Below are positions 14,597 through 23,633 of a stretch of DNA of 29,495 nucleotides, piece after piece. Position 1 is the stretch's first letter. Each line of letters starts with the position of its first letter. The translations under genes and the position numbers were made by a program. The DNA comes from DASPTH01 sp035623515 (GTDB taxonomy: Bacteria > Actinomycetota > Acidimicrobiia > IMCC26256 > DASPTH01). The stretch covers positions 1 to 29,495 of the forward strand of contig DASPTH010000194.1 of NCBI GenBank assembly GCA_035623515.1, given 5' to 3'. The notes below the pieces were generated by a model. That model was not told where the DNA came from. It did not search any database and was given only the letters and a program-made list of their open reading frames with translations.

Positions 14597-15652
14597 TCAC
14601 GATGCCTCGATCAGCCGCTGCGTGAGGTGGGCGACCGGGTTGTCGACGGCCATCCCCGGGATGTTCAGCGCTTCCGCGAGCCGCACCATCACGAGCGTGA
14701 AGTGAAAACCGCCGAGACGCTCGTAGAAGTCGACGTGCACGGCGCGCCGCCCGCACAGCCGTTCCCACTCCGCGATCGTCTCGTCGCGGTCGAGCATGCC
14801 CTCGGGGAGCGGCACGCCGTTGCCGTCGGTGTGGTAGCGCTGGAGGAACACCCACCACCCGATGTCCGACTCGCTGTTGCCGAGCGACACCATCTCCCAG
14901 TCGAACACGCCGACCACCTCGGTGCCCTGGAACATCTCGTTGCCGGGCCGCGCGTCGCCCCAGCAGAGATCCACGTGGTCGCCGTCGTCGGGCCAGTTGG
15001 CGTCGAGCCACTTCCAGGCGCGGTCGATCACGGGATGGTCGTTGCCGCGTGTCGTCCACTGGCGGTAGTGATCGAAGTAGTTGTGACGCTGCTCGGGGCC
15101 GAGCGCGCCGTGGTGCGACTGGTCGAGGTAGTCGAACCCGTGTCTCCGCCAATCGACGCGGTTCACACGCGTCATGGCCTCGATCGCGTTCCGGTGCCAG
15201 CGGTGGCGCGTCGCGCGGTCCATCTCCATCACGAAGCCGGTGGTCGTGTACGGCGGGCTGTCGCCCGGCACCTCGCCGTGTAGCCGGTCCATCACGAAGA
15301 ACGGCCGGCCGAGCACGCCCGGGTCGGGCTCTGCCCACCGCATGTGAGCGACCGGCACGTCGCTGTGCTCCCCGAGGAGCTGCATCGTGCGGAACTGCTG
15401 GTTCACGAGATCGGCCTCGGGGAAGAGCACGTTGCTCGCCGACTGGCTGCGGACGACGAGCTCGACCGCCTGGTCGCCCTCGGCGTCGCTCCACGCCGCC
15501 GTCAGGAGGAAGGTCTCGTTCGAGAAGCCGCTCGACTGGGGGATCGTCACGTCGACGATCCGGACGCCGCGTGCGCCGGGGAGCCGCTCCGCCATCCACG
15601 GCTCGAGCGCGGCCTTCACCTCGCCCGGCTCGAGCTGGCCCGCTACCGGCAT
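14597..15652 (-). CDS. APH-family phosphotransferase (aminoglycoside/choline kinase-like)
   Basis: The 351-residue protein has the kinase-like fold of the phosphotransferase family that often accompanies acyl-CoA dehydrogenases in actinobacteria. N-terminal SSGFSNETFLL is the nucleotide-loop region, followed by VVRSQ with the beta-strand basic residue. The catalytic loop reads CWGDARPGNEMF (Asp233), where the usual HGD is WGD, and FDWEMVSLG is the metal-binding motif. The true substrate is unknown; antibiotic resistance is not implied. The ATG at 15652 follows a GGGGGG ribosome site. It is divergent from the sulfatase with 95 bp between. Confidence 0.87.
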   Translation of the reverse strand: MPVAGQLEPGEVKAALEPWMAERLPGARGVRIVDVTIPQSSGFSNETFLLTAAWSDAEGDQAVELVVRSQSASNVLFPEADLVNQQFRTMQLLGEHSDVPVAHMRWAEPDPGVLGRPFFVMDRLHGEVPGDSPPYTTTGFVMEMDRATRHRWHRNAIEAMTRVNRVDWRRHGFDYLDQSHHGALGPEQRHNYFDHYRQWTTRGNDHPVIDRAWKWLDANWPDDGDHVDLCWGDARPGNEMFQGTEVVGVFDWEMVSLGNSESDIGWWVFLQRYHTDGNGVPLPEGMLDRDETIAEWERLCGRRAVHVDFYERLGGFHFTLVMVRLAEALNIPGMAVDNPVAHLTQRLIEAS

Positions 15653-15663
15653 GGTCCCCCCTG

Positions 15664-15678
15664 CGACGAAATTTGTCG
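15664..15678. promoter_or_regulatory. Possible operator: imperfect palindrome in the divergent region
   Basis: CGACGAAATTTGTCG is a near-palindrome (two mismatches) centred on AAATTT, in the 95-bp gap between the phosphotransferase and sulfatase starts. AT-rich dyads like this are typical of TetR-type repressor sites, but no regulator gene lies in the window. Tentative. Confidence 0.25.
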
Positions 15679-15747
15679 GATGCTCTCTATCACCTTCACA
15701 CTCGCGGCTTCATCGCGGCCCGCGTCGCCGGTCAGAGGAGGTCCGTC

Positions 15748-18021
15748 GTGAGCGTGTGGGACCCGTTCCCAGGGGTCATCGGTCGGTACCGCAGCGAGTC
15801 GACGCCCTGGTGGCCCGACCCCGTCCGCCCGCCGGAGGGCGCGCCGAACGTGCTCGTCGTGTTGCTCGACGACGTGGGGTTCGCGCAGCTCGGCTGCTTC
15901 GGCTCCGACATCGACACGCCGAACATCGACCGGCTCGCCGCGAACGGCCTCCGCTTCACGAACTTCCACACCACCGCGTTGTGCTCGCCGACGCGCGCGT
16001 GCGTGCTGACCGGCCGGAACCACCACGCCGTCGGCATGGGCCGCATCACCGACCTCGTCACCGGCTTCCCCGGCTACCACGGCCGCATCGACAGGGAGCA
16101 CGGCTTCCTCTCCGAGATGCTCGTCCCGCAGGGATACGCGGCGTACGCGGTCGGCAAGTGGCACCTCACGCCCGACGAGGAGCGTCACCTCGGCGCGTCG
16201 CGCGCGCGCTGGCCGCTCGGGCGGGGTTTCGAGCGTTTCTACGGATACTTCGGGGGGGAGGCGCACCAGTTCGCGCCGTCGCTCGTGTACGACAACCATC
16301 GCGTCTCCGCACCGCGCTCGTTCGACGACGGCTACCACCTCACCGAGGATCTCGCCGACCGCGCCATCGAGTTCATCGCCGACCTGAAGGTGGCGGAGCC
16401 CGAGAAGCCGTTCTTCCTGTACTGGTGCCCGGGCGCGTGCCACTCGCCGCACCACGCGCCACCCGAGTGGCTCGCTCGCTTCCGGGGCCGCTACGACGCG
16501 GGATGGGACGAGTGGCGTGCGGCCACGTTCGCGCGCCAGCAGGAGATGGGGCTGTTGCCGCCGTCGACCGAGCTGTCGCCCCGTCCCGACTGGGTCCCGG
16601 CGTGGGACTCGCTGTCGGACGACGAGCGTCGGCTGTTCGCGCGGTTCCAGGAATGCTTCGCCGCGTACCTCAGTCACGCCGACCACCAGATCGGCCGCAT
16701 CCTCGCCTTCCTCGAGGAGCTGGGCGAGCTCGACGACACGCTCGTGTTCGTGCTCTCCGACAACGGCGCGTCGTCGGAGGGCGGCGAGACCGGCTCGATC
16801 AACGACGCCCGCCCGTGGAACATGGCCGAGCGCCCCGTGGAAGAGGCGATCGCGCGCATCGACGACCTCGGCGGGCCGCGCCTCCACAACAACTACCCGT
16901 GGGGTTGGACCGTCGCCGGCAACACACCGTTCCGGCGTTGGAAGCGCGAGGTGCACGAGGGCGGGGTCGCGGACCCGCTCGTGGTGAGCTGGCCGGCGCG
17001 ACTCGGGGCGCGGGGCGAGGTACGCCGCCAGTACGTGCACGCGATCGACCTCGTGCCCACGATCCTCGAGTTCGCGGGCATCGAGGCGCCGCGAGTGATC
17101 GACGGTGTCGACCAGAGCCCCATCCACGGCGTGAGCTTCGCCGAGAGCCTGCTCGCCGCCGACGCGGTCAGCCGCCACGAGACGCAGTACTTCGAGATGT
17201 TCGGCTGCCGCGCCATCTACCACCGCGGGTGGAAGGCGGTCGTGTACCACCAGATCATGGACCAGAGCGTGGCGTTCGACGACGACCACTGGGAGCTCTA
17301 CGACGTCGAGGAGGACCCGTCGGAGTGCCACGACGTCTCCGCCGAGCACCCCGAGCTGGTGCGGGAGCTGATCGAGCGCTGGTGGATCGAAGCGGCGAAG
17401 TACCGGGTGCTCCCGATCGACAACGCGCCGTTCGACCGCGTCTTCGGTCCCGACGCCGCGGGTGACACCTCGCGCCCGCGGTACGTCTACTACCCGATGT
17501 GCGGGCCCGTCACCGAGGAGGCGGCGGTGAACCTCCGCAACCGGTCGCACACGATCACCGCCCACGTGGAGCTCCCCGACGGGGACGTCGAGGGCATGCT
17601 GCTCGCGCAGGGCTCGATCTTCGGCGGGTACGCGTTCTTCGTGCGCGATCGGCGACTGCACTACGTCCACAACTTCGCCGGACTGCGCGAGTACCGCGTG
17701 ACGTCCGACGTCGAGCTGACGCCCGGATCGCACACGCTCGCGTTTCGCTTCGACAAGACCGCGGAGCACCGCGGCGTCGGCACGCTCGTCGTGGACGGCC
17801 AGGACGTCGGCAACGTCGAGATCAAGCGCTTCACCCCCACGCGCTTCTCGATCACCGACGAGAGCCTGTGCTGCGGCTACGACATGGGCATGCCGGTGAT
17901 CGACGAGTACCGCCCGCCGTTCCGCTTCGCCGGCACGCTGCACCGCGTCGTGATCGACGTCGATGGCGAGCCGTTCGTGGATCCCGTCGCCGAGACCGAG
18001 CTGTCGTTGCAGACGCAGTAG
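15748..18021 (+). CDS. Arylsulfatase-type sulfatase (formylglycine-dependent)
   Basis: The 757-residue protein removes sulfate from a sulfate ester. The activation motif CSPTR is at Cys79-Arg83 and extends to the family consensus (LTGRN); the cysteine is converted to formylglycine by a generating enzyme not present here. The first metal site is Asp41-Asp42 (VLLDDVGFA), later metal ligands are in VLSDNGASSEGG, and GKWHL is also seen. About 160 C-terminal residues form a beta-rich module (GYAFFVRDRRLHYVHNFAG, HTLAFRFDKT) found in large actinobacterial sulfatases. No signal peptide, so probably cytoplasmic, acting on an imported sulfate ester. The GTG at 15748 follows AGAGGAGG. It converges on the next gene with 7 bp between. 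Confidence 0.93.
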   Translation: MSVWDPFPGVIGRYRSESTPWWPDPVRPPEGAPNVLVVLLDDVGFAQLGCFGSDIDTPNIDRLAANGLRFTNFHTTALCSPTRACVLTGRNHHAVGMGRITDLVTGFPGYHGRIDREHGFLSEMLVPQGYAAYAVGKWHLTPDEERHLGASRARWPLGRGFERFYGYFGGEAHQFAPSLVYDNHRVSAPRSFDDGYHLTEDLADRAIEFIADLKVAEPEKPFFLYWCPGACHSPHHAPPEWLARFRGRYDAGWDEWRAATFARQQEMGLLPPSTELSPRPDWVPAWDSLSDDERRLFARFQECFAAYLSHADHQIGRILAFLEELGELDDTLVFVLSDNGASSEGGETGSINDARPWNMAERPVEEAIARIDDLGGPRLHNNYPWGWTVAGNTPFRRWKREVHEGGVADPLVVSWPARLGARGEVRRQYVHAIDLVPTILEFAGIEAPRVIDGVDQSPIHGVSFAESLLAADAVSRHETQYFEMFGCRAIYHRGWKAVVYHQIMDQSVAFDDDHWELYDVEEDPSECHDVSAEHPELVRELIERWWIEAAKYRVLPIDNAPFDRVFGPDAAGDTSRPRYVYYPMCGPVTEEAAVNLRNRSHTITAHVELPDGDVEGMLLAQGSIFGGYAFFVRDRRLHYVHNFAGLREYRVTSDVELTPGSHTLAFRFDKTAEHRGVGTLVVDGQDVGNVEIKRFTPTRFSITDESLCCGYDMGMPVIDEYRPPFRFAGTLHRVVIDVDGEPFVDPVAETELSLQTQ

Positions 18022-18028
18022 CGACGCG

Positions 18029-19108
18029 TCAGACCAGGGCCTCGCCGGAGCGGATCGTCTGCGCGCCCTTTTCGAAGAGCCACGTCGCGTAGCGGTGCAA
18101 CGTGGCGCCCATCTCCATGGACGCCTGGCCGGCGAGCGCGCGCGCGTACGAGCCCTCGAGCAGGATGCCGAGCTTGTAGCACGCGAGCACGAAGAACCAC
18201 GGCATGTCGTCGATCGGGCGGCCGGTCAGCTCGCCGTAGAGCTCGATCACCTCGCGCCGGGTCGGCATCGCGTCCCAGAACGGGCCACCGTCGCCGTGGC
18301 CGGGCGGGTCGCCCGCCTCCTGCCACGCCGTGAGCATCCACGCCACGTCGAGCTTCGGGTCGCCGAGGCTGCTGAGCTCCCAGTCGACGATGGCGGCCAG
18401 CGCCGGTTCGGCCGTCGCGAACATGACGTTGGCGAACTGGTAGTCGCCGTGGCAGATGCCGATGTGACAGTCGGCAGGCCGGTGCTCGTCGAGCCACGCG
18501 CCGACGAGGTCGACGTGCGGGAGCTCCGATCCGGAGTAGCCGTCGAGCTCCGCGTACCCGTCGAGCTGGCTGCGCCAACGGCCCACCTGTCGTTCCAACC
18601 AGTTGTCGGGACGGCCGAAGTCGGCGAGGCCGACGGCCCGGTGGTCGACGCGGGCGAGCGCCGCCGCGCCGCGGGCCATCTCCGCGGCGAGCGTCCGGGG
18701 CCACGCAGGGTCGTCGGCGTACGCAGGCGATCCGGGCGGTGTGAACCCGTCGATCGGCGCCATGAGGTAGAAGCACACGCCCATCACGTCGAGGTCGTCG
18801 CACGCTGCGAAGAACTCGGGGTGCGGGACCGGCGTCCCTCCCAGCGCCGCGAGCACGCGCGCCTCGCGCAGCATGGTCTCGTTGCTGTTCTTGCGCAGGT
18901 GTTGCGGCGGGCGTCGCAACACCATCTGCGTGTCGCCGCGCTGGAGCAGGTAGATGTTGTTCTGCGACCCGCCCTGCAGCCGGACGGCTCCGGTGACGGG
19001 GCCCGCACCCGGGAGGTCCTGCCCGGCCATCCACTCGTCGAGGCGGTCCAGGTCCACGAGACCGTCGAGCGCGGCGTGGTCGATCTCCTCGACGCGGTCC
19101 AGGGCCAT
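18029..19108 (-). CDS. APH-family phosphotransferase (FadE36-type)
   Basis: The 359-residue protein is a second APH-like kinase in this window. It has LQGGSQNNIYLLQRG as nucleotide loop, MVLRRPP, the catalytic ICHGDYQFANVMF (Asp222) and VDWELSSLGDPKLDVAW as metal-binding motif, then LEGSYARA near the end. This matches the family often called FadE36-like or acyl-CoA dehydrogenase-associated phosphotransferases; substrate unknown. It is closer to the family consensus than the protein at 14597-15652. The start is uncertain: ATG at 19108 is preferred, but an in-frame GTG at 19135 would add nine residues. It is divergent from an acyl-CoA dehydrogenase. Confidence 0.9.
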   Translation of the reverse strand: MALDRVEEIDHAALDGLVDLDRLDEWMAGQDLPGAGPVTGAVRLQGGSQNNIYLLQRGDTQMVLRRPPQHLRKNSNETMLREARVLAALGGTPVPHPEFFAACDDLDVMGVCFYLMAPIDGFTPPGSPAYADDPAWPRTLAAEMARGAAALARVDHRAVGLADFGRPDNWLERQVGRWRSQLDGYAELDGYSGSELPHVDLVGAWLDEHRPADCHIGICHGDYQFANVMFATAEPALAAIVDWELSSLGDPKLDVAWMLTAWQEAGDPPGHGDGGPFWDAMPTRREVIELYGELTGRPIDDMPWFFVLACYKLGILLEGSYARALAGQASMEMGATLHRYATWLFEKGAQTIRSGEALV

Positions 19109-19180
19109 GGCCGTCCAGACGACCACAGCGCGCACGGTGCGTCAATTGGACCGAGTTCGACAAAGCCCGCTGGATTCGGC

Positions 19181-19186
19181 TGGTAT
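19181..19186 (+). promoter_or_regulatory. Possible leaderless -10 element before the dehydrogenase pair
   Basis: TGGTAT ends 7 nt before the GTG at 19194. No ribosome site precedes that GTG, so a transcript starting at the start codon is plausible. The hexamer is only a partial match to TANNNT. Confidence 0.25.
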
Positions 19187-19193
19187 TGCCCGC

Positions 19194-20321
19194 GTGGACC
19201 TCGAGCTCTCCGACGACCAGGAGCTCCTGCGCGCCACCACCGAGCGCTACCTCGAATCGGCGATGCCGCCGGCGCGCGTGCGCGAGCTCGCCGACACCGG
19301 CGCGGCACCCGGCGCCGACTACTTCCGGGGCGGCGGCGAGCTCGGCTGGTTCGCCATGCTCGTGCCGGAGGAGCACGGCGGCGGCAGCGTGTCGGGCGGG
19401 ACCGGCATCGCCGACGCGGTGATCCTGGCCGAGGAGCGCGGCAAGACGCTGCAACCGGGGCCCTTCATCCCGACGAACGTGGTCGCGTACGCGCTCGGCG
19501 CCGCGGGCTCCGCGGAGCAGCGCGCGCAGGTACTGCCGCACCTCGTCGCCGGGGAGCAGTCGGCGGCTTGGGCGGTGGCCGACGCCACTGGCGACTGGAA
19601 CCCCGACGCGGGCGTGCGCGTGTCGAAGAAGGACACCGGGTACGTGCTGTCGGGCGCGAAGGGGCTCGTGGAGGGCGCCGACACGGTCGACTGGCTCCTC
19701 GTGTCGGCGGTCGACGACCGCGGGGCGGCGCAGTTCCTGGTGACGCGCGACACCCCCGGGATCGAGGTACAGCGCCTGCAGACCTTCGACATCACCCGAC
19801 CGCTGTGCGACGTGCGTTTCGACGACGTCGTGCTGCCCCACGAGGCGCGTGTCGGTGACGCGGCCGACACGTCGTCCGTCGTCGACCGCCAGTTCGAGTA
19901 CGCGGCGGCGATGATCACGGCGGAGTCGGTGGGTGCGATGGACCGTCTCTTCGAGACCGCGCTCGACTACGCGAAGGTGCGCACCGCGTTCGGGCGGCCG
20001 ATCGGGTCGTTCCAGGCGGTGAAGCACCTCCTGGCCGACACGAGCCTGCTGCTCGAGGAGAGCAAGGCGGTGGCCGTCGCGATCGCGCGCGCGTTGGAGC
20101 AGGGCTCACCGGACGCGGCGGAGACCGCGAGCATCGCCAAGGCGTTCGTGAGCGAGAGCGGCGTCGATCTGGCGCAGAACTGCTGGCAGGTCTTCGGCGG
20201 CATCGGTTACACGTGGGAGCACGACCTCCACCTGTACCTGCGGCGCTTGACCGCGAACGCGTCGCTCTACGGCGAGCCGGCGTGGCACCGCGAGCACGTC
20301 TGCCGCCTGCAAGGCCTGTGA
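19194..20321 (+). CDS. Acyl-CoA dehydrogenase, partner-subunit type (FadE28/ChsE1-like)
   Basis: The 375-residue protein starts VDLELSDDQELLRATTERYLE and includes GWFAMLVPEEHGGG. In place of the SEPxAGSD flavin motif it has WAVADATGDWNPDAG, so FAD contacts from this subunit are probably reduced. The C-terminal half keeps YAKVRTAFGRPIGSFQAVKHLLAD and the signature QVFGGIGYTWEHDLHLYLRR, characteristic of the ChsE1/FadE28 side of heteromeric dehydrogenases. The next gene, 22 bp downstream, supplies a complete flavin-site subunit, so the two should form one enzyme. The GTG at 19194 is the best homology-supported start. Confidence 0.9.
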   Translation: MDLELSDDQELLRATTERYLESAMPPARVRELADTGAAPGADYFRGGGELGWFAMLVPEEHGGGSVSGGTGIADAVILAEERGKTLQPGPFIPTNVVAYALGAAGSAEQRAQVLPHLVAGEQSAAWAVADATGDWNPDAGVRVSKKDTGYVLSGAKGLVEGADTVDWLLVSAVDDRGAAQFLVTRDTPGIEVQRLQTFDITRPLCDVRFDDVVLPHEARVGDAADTSSVVDRQFEYAAAMITAESVGAMDRLFETALDYAKVRTAFGRPIGSFQAVKHLLADTSLLLEESKAVAVAIARALEQGSPDAAETASIAKAFVSESGVDLAQNCWQVFGGIGYTWEHDLHLYLRRLTANASLYGEPAWHREHVCRLQGL

Positions 20322-20343
20322 GCGAGGGGTGAACGAGGGGGCC

Positions 20344-21624
20344 ATGAGCGACGAGACACCCGACCTCGACGAGTACCGGCGCGCGGCGCGCGACTGGCTC
20401 GCCGCGAACCTCGAACCCGCGAGCGACGACGCGATGCCGCGGTTGCGCGGCACCGGGCACTTCACCGACGAGGACGTCGCCGCGGGGCGGGCGCTGCAAC
20501 GCAAGCTCTACGAGGCGGGATACATGGGCGTCACCTGGCCGGCGGAGTACGGCGGGCAGGGGCTGACCCCCGAGCACGACCGCGTCTTCCGTGAGGAGGC
20601 CGCCGGCTACCGGATGCCCAACCTCGGCATCGCCGGCGGTACGACGTTCGGCGTGTGCGCGGCCACGATGCTGCGTCACGGGTCGCCCGAGTTCCTCGCC
20701 CGACACATCCCGCGCATCCTGGCGGGCGACGAGTTGTGGGTGCAGTTCTTCTCCGAGCCCGGCGCCGGGTCCGATCTCGCCGGAGTCACGACGCGCGCCA
20801 CGCGCGACGGCGATCGGTGGATCCTGAACGGCGCCAAGATCTGGAGCAGCGGCGCGTACTACGCCGACTACGGGATGTGCCTCGCGCGCACCGACTGGGA
20901 CGTGCCGAAGCACCGCGGCCTCACGTGGTTCGCGGTGCCCACGAGGGCGCCGGGCGTCACCGTGCGACCCATCAAGGAGATCAACGGCGACATCGAGTTC
21001 TGCGAGGAGTTCTTCGACGACGTCGAGCTCACGGACGACGACGTCATCGGTGGCGTGAACGAGGGCTGGACCGTCGCGCAGACGATGCTCGTGCTCGAGC
21101 GGGGCGGGGGTGACGTCGGGCTCGCCGCGCTCGGCGGGCAGGGACAGGGCCGTCGCAGCCAGCTCCCGCCCCACCTCGTGGCACTGGCGCGCCGGGTCGG
21201 GCGCGAGAAGGACCCGGTCGTCCGGCAGCAGATCGCGCGCGTGCACACCATGAACTTCGTGCAATCCCAGCTCGTGCGCCGGATCGCGCAGCACTTCCGC
21301 GCCGGCACCGGCCCCCCGGCCGGGATCGCCGCGTACGGCAAGCTGGCGAGCGGGACGTTCGACCCGGAGCGGACGCGCCTCGCGATGGAGATCGGGCGGG
21401 GTGCCGCGCTGGTGTGGGAGGAAGGCGATCTGGACGGCCAGCGCGCGTCGCTCAACTACCTGAACGGGCGCATCATGTCGATCGCCGGCGGCACCAACGA
21501 GATGCAGCGCAACGCCATCGGCGAGCGCGTCCTCGGCCTCCCCCGCGAGCCCAGCTTCGACACCGACAAGCCCTTCAACGAGGTCGTGCGCAACGCGGCC
21601 AACTGGACCGGCAAGGTCGGGTAG
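20344..21624 (+). CDS. Acyl-CoA dehydrogenase, flavin-site subunit type (FadE29/ChsE2-like)
   Basis: The 426-residue protein contains VTWPAEYGGQGL, FFSEPGAGSDLAGVTTRA, NGAKIWSSGA and the C-terminal IAGGTNEMQRNAIGERVLGLPREP. As in the other pair, the medium-chain base position is not Glu (Gly in AGGT), whereas Glu252 in MLVLERGGG matches the alternative helix-G base of isovaleryl/long-chain types. It pairs with the preceding 375-residue subunit. Together they would oxidise an acyl-CoA to the enoyl-CoA, feeding the hydratases elsewhere in the window. The ATG at 20344 has GAGGGG a few bases upstream; an in-frame GTG at 20329 is a weaker alternative. Confidence 0.92.
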   Translation: MSDETPDLDEYRRAARDWLAANLEPASDDAMPRLRGTGHFTDEDVAAGRALQRKLYEAGYMGVTWPAEYGGQGLTPEHDRVFREEAAGYRMPNLGIAGGTTFGVCAATMLRHGSPEFLARHIPRILAGDELWVQFFSEPGAGSDLAGVTTRATRDGDRWILNGAKIWSSGAYYADYGMCLARTDWDVPKHRGLTWFAVPTRAPGVTVRPIKEINGDIEFCEEFFDDVELTDDDVIGGVNEGWTVAQTMLVLERGGGDVGLAALGGQGQGRRSQLPPHLVALARRVGREKDPVVRQQIARVHTMNFVQSQLVRRIAQHFRAGTGPPAGIAAYGKLASGTFDPERTRLAMEIGRGAALVWEEGDLDGQRASLNYLNGRIMSIAGGTNEMQRNAIGERVLGLPREPSFDTDKPFNEVVRNAANWTGKVG

Positions 21625-21836
21625 GCACGCGGCGGCACCGGCGAGCGGCGAAGCTGCGTCGCTCAGCGACGTATACGGTCGGTTGCTGACGCAACTTCCC
21701 GGCAGCCGCCCCGACACGTCGGCCCTCCGTACCGGTGAGCGAGCCCCCGCTGCTACGGTCACGGCCGAAACCGACCGGAAGGGTGGATCAGGCCACCGGC
21801 ACCGTGGCGCCGGCGGCCGGCTTTCGGGGGGAGGCC
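21625..21836 (+). promoter_or_regulatory. 212-bp leader/promoter region before the galactofuranosyltransferase
   Basis: It contains a small hairpin (GTTGC-TGAC-GCAAC, 21682-21695), a TACGGT element (21754-21759) suited to start a transcript near 21766, and a GGGGGGAGG purine tract (21826-21834). An in-frame GTG at 21735 lies upstream of TACGGT, so initiation there would need another promoter, for example around TATACG (about 21672). No other gene is visible in the stretch. Confidence 0.35.
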
Positions 21837-23633
21837 GTGGGCGATCCCGAACGGCACGCCCTGTGGCGCGTGCGCATACCCGTGCTCGAGCCCGCGCGTG
21901 GCACCGAGCTCTACGTGCGGCCCTCGCTCGACGGCCGCGGCACGGTCGACGGCCGGCTCACGCTCACTGCCGGCGAGATCGCCACCTTCGACACGTACTT
22001 CAACGCCTTCGGCGTCGGGAAGTGGGTGCGCCACACCACCGTCCGCCGCGTATCCGTGGCGGTCGGCACACGAGGACCGATCCGCCTCGAGGTCGTGCAC
22101 GACGGGGTCGGCCGCTGGCCGGCCGTCGTCGCCGGCGGGGAGTTCGACAGCCCCGGCCTGCAGGACCACGAGCTCGTCCTCCCGCCGCTCGACGACCTGG
22201 GAGACGGGTCGTTGTTCGTGCGCGCCACCTGTCTCGGCGAGCGCGCCACGATCGCCGAGGGCGCGTGGTACACGGCCGACCGGCCGGCCCGCGAGGCCCG
22301 GCTCGGTGTCGTCATCACCACCTTCAACCGGCCCGACGAGGTGCGCGCCAGCGTGCGCGGCCTGGCCGACGCCGTCCGTCGCGACCCGGCGCTCGCCGAT
22401 CGCCTCGACGTCGTCGTCGTCGACAACGGGCGCAACCTCGACCTCGGCGGCACCGGCGACCTCTCGGTCACCGTGCTCCCCAACCCGAACGTGGGCGGTT
22501 CCGGAGGGTTCGCCCGCGGCCTCATGCACCTCCGCGACGCCGGCCGGGCGACCCACGCCCTCTTCATGGACGACGACGTCACGTTCGACCCGGAGATCGT
22601 GGAACGCACGCTCCAGCTCGTCTCCTACGCCAGCGACCCGAACCTCTGCGTGGCCGGGGCGATGCTCGATCGCAGCGAGCCGACCAAGCTCTTCGAGGCG
22701 GGCGCGCAGTTCGTCGGCACGTCGATCAACCCGAATCGGGCGCCCGGGCAAGGCCTCGACCTCGAGGACCGGCACGACCTGCTCGTCGCCGAGGAGGAAC
22801 GCGACCCGATCGACTACGGCGCGTGGTGGTTCTTCGCCTTCCCGATCGCGCTGACACGCGACAACCCGCTCCCGACCTTCGTGCGCGGCGACGACGTGTG
22901 CTGGGGGCTCCTGCACGCCGGTTCCCACACCGCGACGTTCAACGGCATCGGCCTGTGGCACGAGGGGTTCGAGCACAAGAACGGTCCCCTGGCGTGGTTC
23001 TACGAGACGCGGAACTTCGCACTCGCTTCCATGCTCGCCGAACCCGGCTACCGCTGGTGGCACCTGCTGGCGCGGTACGTCGACCTGTGCGGGCGGAGCC
23101 TGGTCAGCCTGAAGTACGCGAGCGCGTCGAACATCACCTCCGGCATGCGGGAGTTCCTGCGTGGTCCGGAGCACTGGCTGGCGGTCGACCAGACCGCGCT
23201 CCACGCTCAGGTCGGCGCGTTCGAGGGCGAGCGGGTCGAGCCGCTCACCGAGGACCTCGAGCGCGTCGCCGAGCTCCCGGTCCGCCACGGGCTCTCCCGC
23301 TATACCGCCGCGCTGGCGTCGGTGGCGCTGCTGGGCGGCCACCTGCTCCCGGAAGCGTTCGATCGCCGCCCTCTGCGTGCCGTGCCGATCCAGCAGCGGC
23401 TGCTCGGCGCCGCTCCCGGGCGGGGCGCGATCCTCTACCGCGACTCGACGCGCCGTTACGGCTTCGTGGCCCGGCGCGACCGCCGGCGCTTCTTCACGTT
23501 GTTCGGCGAGATGGTGCGCACCGCGGCGCGCATCCCGGTCTCGTTCGGCCAGCTGCGCCGCGACTACCACGCGTCGTACCCCGAGATGGTGAGCGACGCG
23601 TACTGGCGCCGGCAGTTCGGCCGCGCCCGCTGA
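21837..23633 (+). CDS. GlfT2-like galactofuranosyltransferase (GT2 family)
   Basis: The 598-residue protein matches mycobacterial GlfT2 in length and order, as I recall that sequence. An N-terminal beta-sandwich carries FDTYFNAFGVGKWVRHT (GlfT2 has a TYFNAF..WRRWT counterpart). A GT-A domain follows, starting VVITTFNRP, with metal motif MDDDV (Asp245-247), tandem tryptophans WWFF (Trp330-331), catalytic GDDVCWG (Asp352-353) and WHEGFEHKN (His375), then a helical C-terminal part. GlfT2 adds galactofuranose from UDP-Galf to a lipid-linked galactan at the inner membrane face. The start is uncertain: GTG 21837 gives a GlfT2-like N-terminus but its purine tract is only 2 nt away; GTG 21735 would add 34 residues. 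It converges with the mutase, the stop codons abutting (TGA|TCA). Confidence 0.88.
   Translation: MGDPERHALWRVRIPVLEPARGTELYVRPSLDGRGTVDGRLTLTAGEIATFDTYFNAFGVGKWVRHTTVRRVSVAVGTRGPIRLEVVHDGVGRWPAVVAGGEFDSPGLQDHELVLPPLDDLGDGSLFVRATCLGERATIAEGAWYTADRPAREARLGVVITTFNRPDEVRASVRGLADAVRRDPALADRLDVVVVDNGRNLDLGGTGDLSVTVLPNPNVGGSGGFARGLMHLRDAGRATHALFMDDDVTFDPEIVERTLQLVSYASDPNLCVAGAMLDRSEPTKLFEAGAQFVGTSINPNRAPGQGLDLEDRHDLLVAEEERDPIDYGAWWFFAFPIALTRDNPLPTFVRGDDVCWGLLHAGSHTATFNGIGLWHEGFEHKNGPLAWFYETRNFALASMLAEPGYRWWHLLARYVDLCGRSLVSLKYASASNITSGMREFLRGPEHWLAVDQTALHAQVGAFEGERVEPLTEDLERVAELPVRHGLSRYTAALASVALLGGHLLPEAFDRRPLRAVPIQQRLLGAAPGRGAILYRDSTRRYGFVARRDRRRFFTLFGEMVRTAARIPVSFGQLRRDYHASYPEMVSDAYWRRQFGRAR

Noticed and set aside
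15643..17943. 766-codon minus-strand frame opposite the sulfatase
   Set aside because: Antisense shadow; the sulfatase on the plus strand has all catalytic motifs.
14597..19108. APH-like genes as antibiotic-resistance determinants
   Set aside because: They match the phosphotransferases that accompany acyl-CoA dehydrogenases; nothing in the context indicates resistance or mobility.
19109..19193. GTCAATTGGAC in the divergent gap as a repressor operator
   Set aside because: The dyad is short and asymmetric and no second copy or regulator gene supports it.
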